From CAZMGD01 sp964565705 (GTDB taxonomy: Bacteria > Actinomycetota > Acidimicrobiia > Acidimicrobiales > Ilumatobacteraceae): DNA of 64,000 nt. The notes under the pieces were generated by a model. That model worked only from the letters and a program-made list of their open reading frames with translations, did not search any database and was not told the origin of the DNA. The DNA is taken from NCBI GenBank assembly GCA_964565705.1, contig CAZMGD010000004.1, forward strand, positions 5,765 to 69,764, written 5' to 3'. Positions 60,538-64,000 of the stretch are shown piece by piece. The translations under genes and the position numbers were made by a program. Numbering within the stretch: the first letter of the stretch is position 1; every line of letters begins with the position of its first letter.

Positions 60538-61851
60538 ATGTCAGACGGCGCGGGTGGCGGCTCGACCGACGACGCCCAGACCACCGCGACCGCACCGCCG
60601 GTGGACCCGGCACGGTCGGTGACGACGGCTTCGGGGACGGTGGCGCCGGGCGACAGCGTGCGAGCGTCCATTCCTCCGACACCTGGCGAGCGCCGTCGCG
60701 CCAAACGGGAGGCGTACTGGAACCGCCCGAAGCCGCCGAAGGACTGGCGCTACTGGGTCGGCGGACTCGGCCGGGTGCTGATCGTGCTCGGCCTCTTGAT
60801 GTTCGCGTTCGTCGGCTACCAGCTGTGGGGCACCGGCATCGAGGAGGCCCGGGCCCAGGAACGGCTGCAGAGCGAGTTCGAGGAGCAGCAGGCAGCGTTG
60901 GGCACCGTGCCCGTCTTGATCCCGGCCACGACGGCCGAGCCACCGTCGACCACCGCGCCCCCGGCGAACGGACCGGAGACGACCACGCCGCCGAGCACAG
61001 CGGCACCGGTCACCCAGCCACCGACGCTGTCCCTGCCGACGATCGAGGAGGGCGACGCGATCGGCAACCTGCGCATCCCGCGCATCGGCGTCGACAAGCA
61101 GGTCGTGGCCGGCGTCACCGTCGCCGACCTGAAGACCGGTCCCGGGCACTTCCCGCAGACGCCGATGCCCGGCGAGCTCGGCAACGCCGCGATCGCCGGC
61201 CACCGCACGACGTTCGGCGGCCCGTTCCTGCACCTCGACGAGCTGGAGCCGGGCGACGAGATCGTGTTCACGAACTTCTACTCGCAGGATTTCGTGTACC
61301 GGGTCACCGGCACCGAGGTGGTCGACCCGTCCGACGGCCACGTGATCAACACGACGGACCCGGACACCGCCACGCTCACGTTGGTGACGTGCACCCCGGT
61401 GCGCACCTCCAAGCAGCGTCTGATCATCCACGCCACGCTCGACACGACGGCGTCGCCCGCACCGACGGCGACGCAGCGCTACTACGGCCAGGAGGGTGAC
61501 GAGATCACCGTGCTGCCCGGCGACGACGTCACCGAGAGCTCCGCCGTGGGCACGGCGGCCCCGAACGAGTCGACCGCGCCGACGACGACCCCCGCGGCGG
61601 CGCCCGCCGACCCGCCGGCCGGGTTCAGCGACGCCGACCCGTTCGCTGCCGGCTGGTTCAGCGACGGTGCAGCCTGGCCCCACGTGATCGCCTGGGGCCT
61701 GACGCTGATCGCCCTCTGCGCCGGCTGCTACCTCCTGGCCCGGGCGCTGCGCCGCCGCTGGGTCGGCTGGGTCGTCGGCGTGGTGCCGTTCACGGTCCTG
61801 CTCTACTTCTTCTTCCAGAACGTCAACCGCCTGCTGCCACCCGGTCTGTGA
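60538..61851 (+). CDS. Class E sortase
   Basis: A 437-residue membrane protein. A cytoplasmic basic stretch and one helix (about 78-97, VLIVLGLLMFAFVGYQLW) precede a Pro/Thr linker. The sortase domain (about 175-310) has catalytic His in AIAGHRTTFGGPF, Cys in LTLVTCTPVRTSKQRLI and the following Arg. Two C-terminal helices end the protein (about 380-402 and 410-430). Such sortases anchor proteins or process pili at the actinobacterial envelope. No sorting-signal (LPxTG/LAxTG) substrate was noticed in this window. The ATG at 60538 fits the leaderless TAGCGT. Confidence 0.88.
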   Translation: MSDGAGGGSTDDAQTTATAPPVDPARSVTTASGTVAPGDSVRASIPPTPGERRRAKREAYWNRPKPPKDWRYWVGGLGRVLIVLGLLMFAFVGYQLWGTGIEEARAQERLQSEFEEQQAALGTVPVLIPATTAEPPSTTAPPANGPETTTPPSTAAPVTQPPTLSLPTIEEGDAIGNLRIPRIGVDKQVVAGVTVADLKTGPGHFPQTPMPGELGNAAIAGHRTTFGGPFLHLDELEPGDEIVFTNFYSQDFVYRVTGTEVVDPSDGHVINTTDPDTATLTLVTCTPVRTSKQRLIIHATLDTTASPAPTATQRYYGQEGDEITVLPGDDVTESSAVGTAAPNESTAPTTTPAAAPADPPAGFSDADPFAAGWFSDGAAWPHVIAWGLTLIALCAGCYLLARALRRRWVGWVVGVVPFTVLLYFFFQNVNRLLPPGL

Positions 61852-61910
61852 AGCCCGCTTGGGCGCGATCTCTGCCGCAATCCGGGTGGGCGCGCCGATG
61901 CACGCTTGCG

Positions 61911-62639
61911 TCAGGTGCCGGTGAAGTGGGCGGGGCGCTTGTCGAGGAACGCCTGGCGGCCTTCGGCGGCATCGTTGCTCGACCACGCGGCGTGACGGGC
62001 GGCCTCGCTGTCGTCGCGAGGGGCGTCCTCGAGCATCAGCTTGTGGGCGGCGATCGTCAGCGGGGCGAGGGCGGCGAGCTCGTCGGCGAAGGTGAGCGCG
62101 TGCTTGAGGTCACCGATGCGGTGGACGAAGCCGCTCTCGTGCAGCTGCTCGGCGTTCCACGTCTGGGCGGCGAGCAGCATGCCGCGGGCGATCGACGCGC
62201 CGAGCTGGGCGGTCATCCGCTGCACCGTCCAGTGATCCACGGCGAGGCCGAGGCGAGCGGCGGGGATGCCGATGCGGCTGGGAGCGGTGGCGACGCGGAG
62301 GTCGCATGCGCACGCCAGCTGGGTGCCAGCGCCGAGCGCCGGACCGTCGATCGCGGCTAGGGTGACGAACGGCAGCGCGCCGAACCCGGTGAGCGTCGCC
62401 GACAGCGCCTCACCGAACGTCTCCGACTCGACACCGTTGAGGTCGGCGCCGGCGCAGAACGCCGGTGGCGCTCCGGTGAGGACCAGCACCCGTGCTCCGC
62501 CGTCCGCCGCGGTCCGTTGCGCGGCCTGAAGCTCGAGCAGTGTGGGGAGATCCACGGCGTTGCGTCGATCGGGCCGGTCGATCGTGACGACGAGCACCCG
62601 CTCGACACCCTCGCCTCGCCACTGCAGTTGCACGGTCAT
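61911..62639 (-). CDS. Enoyl-CoA hydratase/isomerase family protein
   Basis: A 242-residue crotonase fold protein. PPAFCAGADLNGV and AIDGPALGAGTQLACACDLR form the oxyanion hole. The two catalytic Glu of hydratases are missing: the region reads RIGIPAARLGLAVDHWTVQR, so a different crotonase reaction is likely. The ATG at 62639 is used because TACGGT lies nine bases upstream; an ATG 24 bases earlier lacks that support. Single gene. Confidence 0.82.
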   Translation of the reverse strand: MTVQLQWRGEGVERVLVVTIDRPDRRNAVDLPTLLELQAAQRTAADGGARVLVLTGAPPAFCAGADLNGVESETFGEALSATLTGFGALPFVTLAAIDGPALGAGTQLACACDLRVATAPSRIGIPAARLGLAVDHWTVQRMTAQLGASIARGMLLAAQTWNAEQLHESGFVHRIGDLKHALTFADELAALAPLTIAAHKLMLEDAPRDDSEAARHAAWSSNDAAEGRQAFLDKRPAHFTGT

Positions 62640-62648
62640 CGACCGAGC

Positions 62649-62654
62649 ACCGTA
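62649..62654 (-). promoter_or_regulatory. -10 box TACGGT of the crotonase gene
   Basis: Minus-strand TACGGT, nine bases before the ATG at 62639, favouring that start over the one at 62663. Confidence 0.4.
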
Positions 62655-62675
62655 CTCATGCACGGGACGCGCCGC

Positions 62676-63608
62676 CTACGGGATGAGCAGCACCTTCAGC
62701 GCACCCGCGGCACGCTCACCGGCCACGCGGAACGCTTCGGCAGCCTCGTCCAGCCCGAACTCGTGGGTGACCAGGACATCGGCGATGGCTGGGTCGGCGG
62801 TCAGGATGTCGACGGCGTCGAGGAACTCTCGTCGACCGTGGTGGTGCCCGTACGTCGATGCCGGCACCAGCGAGACCTCCAGCATCCCGAACGACGAGTC
62901 GAGTTGCACCGGCTCCCAATACGTGCCGAGGGACAGCACCGTCCCGGTCGGCCGGGTCCGTTGCAGCGCTTCGGTCAGCGCGGCCTGTGACCCGGCGGCG
63001 TCGATCACCACGTCGTAGTCGTCACCGGCGCGGTTGGTCGCGCCCAACGCCTCGCCCGCCTGCTGCTGCGCGGCGTGGCGGGCGGAGAGATCCGCGTCCA
63101 CGCGTCGGGCGCGCAGTGCGGCGATGGCGAGCAGGCCGATGCTGCCGCCGCCGATCACGAGCACTCGTTGCCCGGCCTCGACGCCGGCGCGGTTCAGGCC
63201 GTGCACGCCGACGGCCAGCGGCTCGGCGAGCGCCGCCGCCCGGATCGGCAGGCCGGCGGGCACGGGGATCACCGCGCCAGGCGCGACGACGATCTCGTCG
63301 GCGAGGCCTCCGTCGAGCGACACGCCGTACATCCGCTCGAGGATCGTGCGGCAGTGGTTCGCCAGACCTCCCGCGCAGCGGTCGCACGTGCCGCACGGGT
63401 GGTTCGGTTCGATCACGACGTGGGTGCCGTCGTCGAGCACGCCGGTCATCTCGTGGCCGAGCGTGGCCGGCAGGCCCCAGCCAGCGAGGTGCAGGTCCGA
63501 GCCGCAGATGCCGCAGGCCGTGATCCGCACCCGGACACCCTCCCCGGCCGGTAGGTCGACCTCGACGGTCTCGACGACTCCAGGGGCGGTGGCTCGAACG
63601 GCGCGCAT
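62676..63608 (-). CDS. Zinc-dependent alcohol dehydrogenase-like protein
   Basis: A 310-residue medium-chain dehydrogenase. Catalytic zinc: ACGICGSDLH and LGHEMTG. Structural zinc: HPCGTCDRCAGGLANHC. The Rossmann motif is VLVIGGGSIGLLA. It oxidises an alcohol or polyol with NAD(P); the substrate is unknown. It is about 30 residues shorter than typical family members, mainly in the middle loops. Starts at 63608, 81 bases from the divergent membrane-protein gene. Confidence 0.87.
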   Translation of the reverse strand: MRAVRATAPGVVETVEVDLPAGEGVRVRITACGICGSDLHLAGWGLPATLGHEMTGVLDDGTHVVIEPNHPCGTCDRCAGGLANHCRTILERMYGVSLDGGLADEIVVAPGAVIPVPAGLPIRAAALAEPLAVGVHGLNRAGVEAGQRVLVIGGGSIGLLAIAALRARRVDADLSARHAAQQQAGEALGATNRAGDDYDVVIDAAGSQAALTEALQRTRPTGTVLSLGTYWEPVQLDSSFGMLEVSLVPASTYGHHHGRREFLDAVDILTADPAIADVLVTHEFGLDEAAEAFRVAGERAAGALKVLLIP

Positions 63609-63665
63609 GGCGGGTGATCGTGACCCAGGGCACGAGGCTCGTCAACCGGGGTGGCGGATTCGGGT

Positions 63666-63690
63666 CACCGATCGGCGACACTGATCGGTG
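63666..63690. promoter_or_regulatory. Inverted repeat over the start of the last gene
   Basis: CACCGATC (63666-63673) and GATCGGTG (63683-63690) with a nine-base spacer; the right arm ends on the G of the GTG start. It could be an operator or translational hairpin. Confidence 0.4.
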
Positions 63691-63950
63691 TGAGCACCCG
63701 TCCGGATCCGGTGCGCGCCCGGCGCGCACAGATAGCCAAGTGGACCCTGATCGCCAACCGCGTCGGCTATCTGCTGTTCGGCCTGGCGATCGCCCTGTTC
63801 GTCATCGCATTCGCGTTCAGCTTCAACACGACGATGGTCACGCTGATCACGATCTGCCTGGTCGTCGGCTCGATCCTGCTCGCCCCGGCGATCATCCTCG
63901 GGTACGCGGTCAAGGCCGCCGAGAAGGAGGACCGCGAGCGCGGTCTCTGA
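63690..63950 (+). CDS. Small two-helix membrane protein, actinobacterial family
   Basis: An 86-residue protein starting at GTG (STRPDPVRARRAQIAKW). Two transmembrane segments are at about 27-46 (VGYLLFGLAIALFVIAFAF) and 50-72 (VTLITICLVVGSILLAPAII), then a charged tail (AVKAAEKEDRERGL). Close relatives of this plan occur across actinobacteria with no known function. Bases 63951-64000 hold no gene. Confidence 0.75.
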   Translation: MSTRPDPVRARRAQIAKWTLIANRVGYLLFGLAIALFVIAFAFSFNTTMVTLITICLVVGSILLAPAIILGYAVKAAEKEDRERGL

Positions 63951-64000
63951 GCCTTCCTGCCACGACGTGTGGCCGGAGTTCGCGGTTACTGTCCGGTAAG

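Noticed and set aside
58447..61851. A 1134-codon plus-strand frame
   Set aside because: Only the sortase part from 60538 is real; upstream it is the shadow of ccmC-ccmA.

Overview
The window is one strand-rich, gene-dense stretch of a very high-GC genome. It looks like an actinobacterium of the Acidimicrobiia type (Ilumatobacter or Microthrix relatives). Seen directly: a WhiB protein, a DUF3107 protein, an ECF sigma factor with a C-terminal SnoaL-like domain, a class E sortase, an RILDTR-type secreted protein, and at least twelve genes with a TANNNT -10 box 6-10 bases before the start codon, which suggests leaderless mRNAs. The complete System I cytochrome c maturation set also fits Acidimicrobiia better than common actinobacteria such as Streptomyces or Mycobacterium. 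The class-level assignment is inference. A run of ten N at 52935-52944 shows that the sequence is a scaffold, probably from a draft or metagenome assembly.

Layout. 1-5755: partial acyl-CoA dehydrogenase, MFS exporter, HAD hydrolase, dienelactone hydrolase, class III aminotransferase. 5872-13655: an aerobic carbon monoxide dehydrogenase cluster (coxMSL plus coxF/D/E accessory genes) with a divergent LysR regulator; CoxL carries the form I active-site motif AYACSFR. 13829-18547: STAS-like protein, ECF sigma factor, NifU-N-like protein, large LuxR-family ATPase regulator, small conserved protein. 18652-20592: a decayed SNF2 helicase. 20605-24016: ddl, murF and an alpha/beta hydrolase (peptidoglycan precursors). 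24237-35854: pentapeptide-repeat lipoprotein, YihY membrane protein, etfBA, a secreted protein with a collagen-like linker, class II aldolase and amidohydrolase, lipid kinase, GDPD, WhiB1-like protein, SMP-30 protein, MerR remnant, PNPOx-like protein. 36025-39900: PdtaS-type kinase, two ArsA-like ATPases, DUF3107.

40117-51110 is an almost complete de novo purine operon read on the minus strand: purSL, purQ, purC, purE, purF, purDM, purN, guaB. It has two gene fusions (PurS-PurL and PurD-PurM) and an animal-like class II PurE, which would make PurK unnecessary. Most junctions overlap by 4-8 bases. 51244-53683: a SufR-like Fe-S regulator divergent from the Mrp Fe-S carrier, then SixA. 53811-60488: ccmA-B-C-D-E-F-G-H-I in one minus-strand operon, including a 45-residue CcmD. 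60538-63950: sortase, enoyl-CoA hydratase-like protein, zinc alcohol dehydrogenase-like protein, small membrane protein.

The most unusual signal is in the gaps. Five copies of a 50-base palindrome (5812, 13677, 26848, 48291, 53704) share the termini GTTCTCGG/CCGAGAAC and differ by changes that mostly keep the arms complementary. Four follow gene 3' ends, three of them between convergent genes. One lies inside the 3' end of purSL, just before purQ, and encodes the last residues of the protein. A different palindrome-like insert sits in frame inside purD. A second dispersed repeat of about 130 bases (24082, 39964, partial reverse copy at 35983) occupies other gaps. No rRNA, tRNA, CRISPR array, prophage or transposase was recognised.
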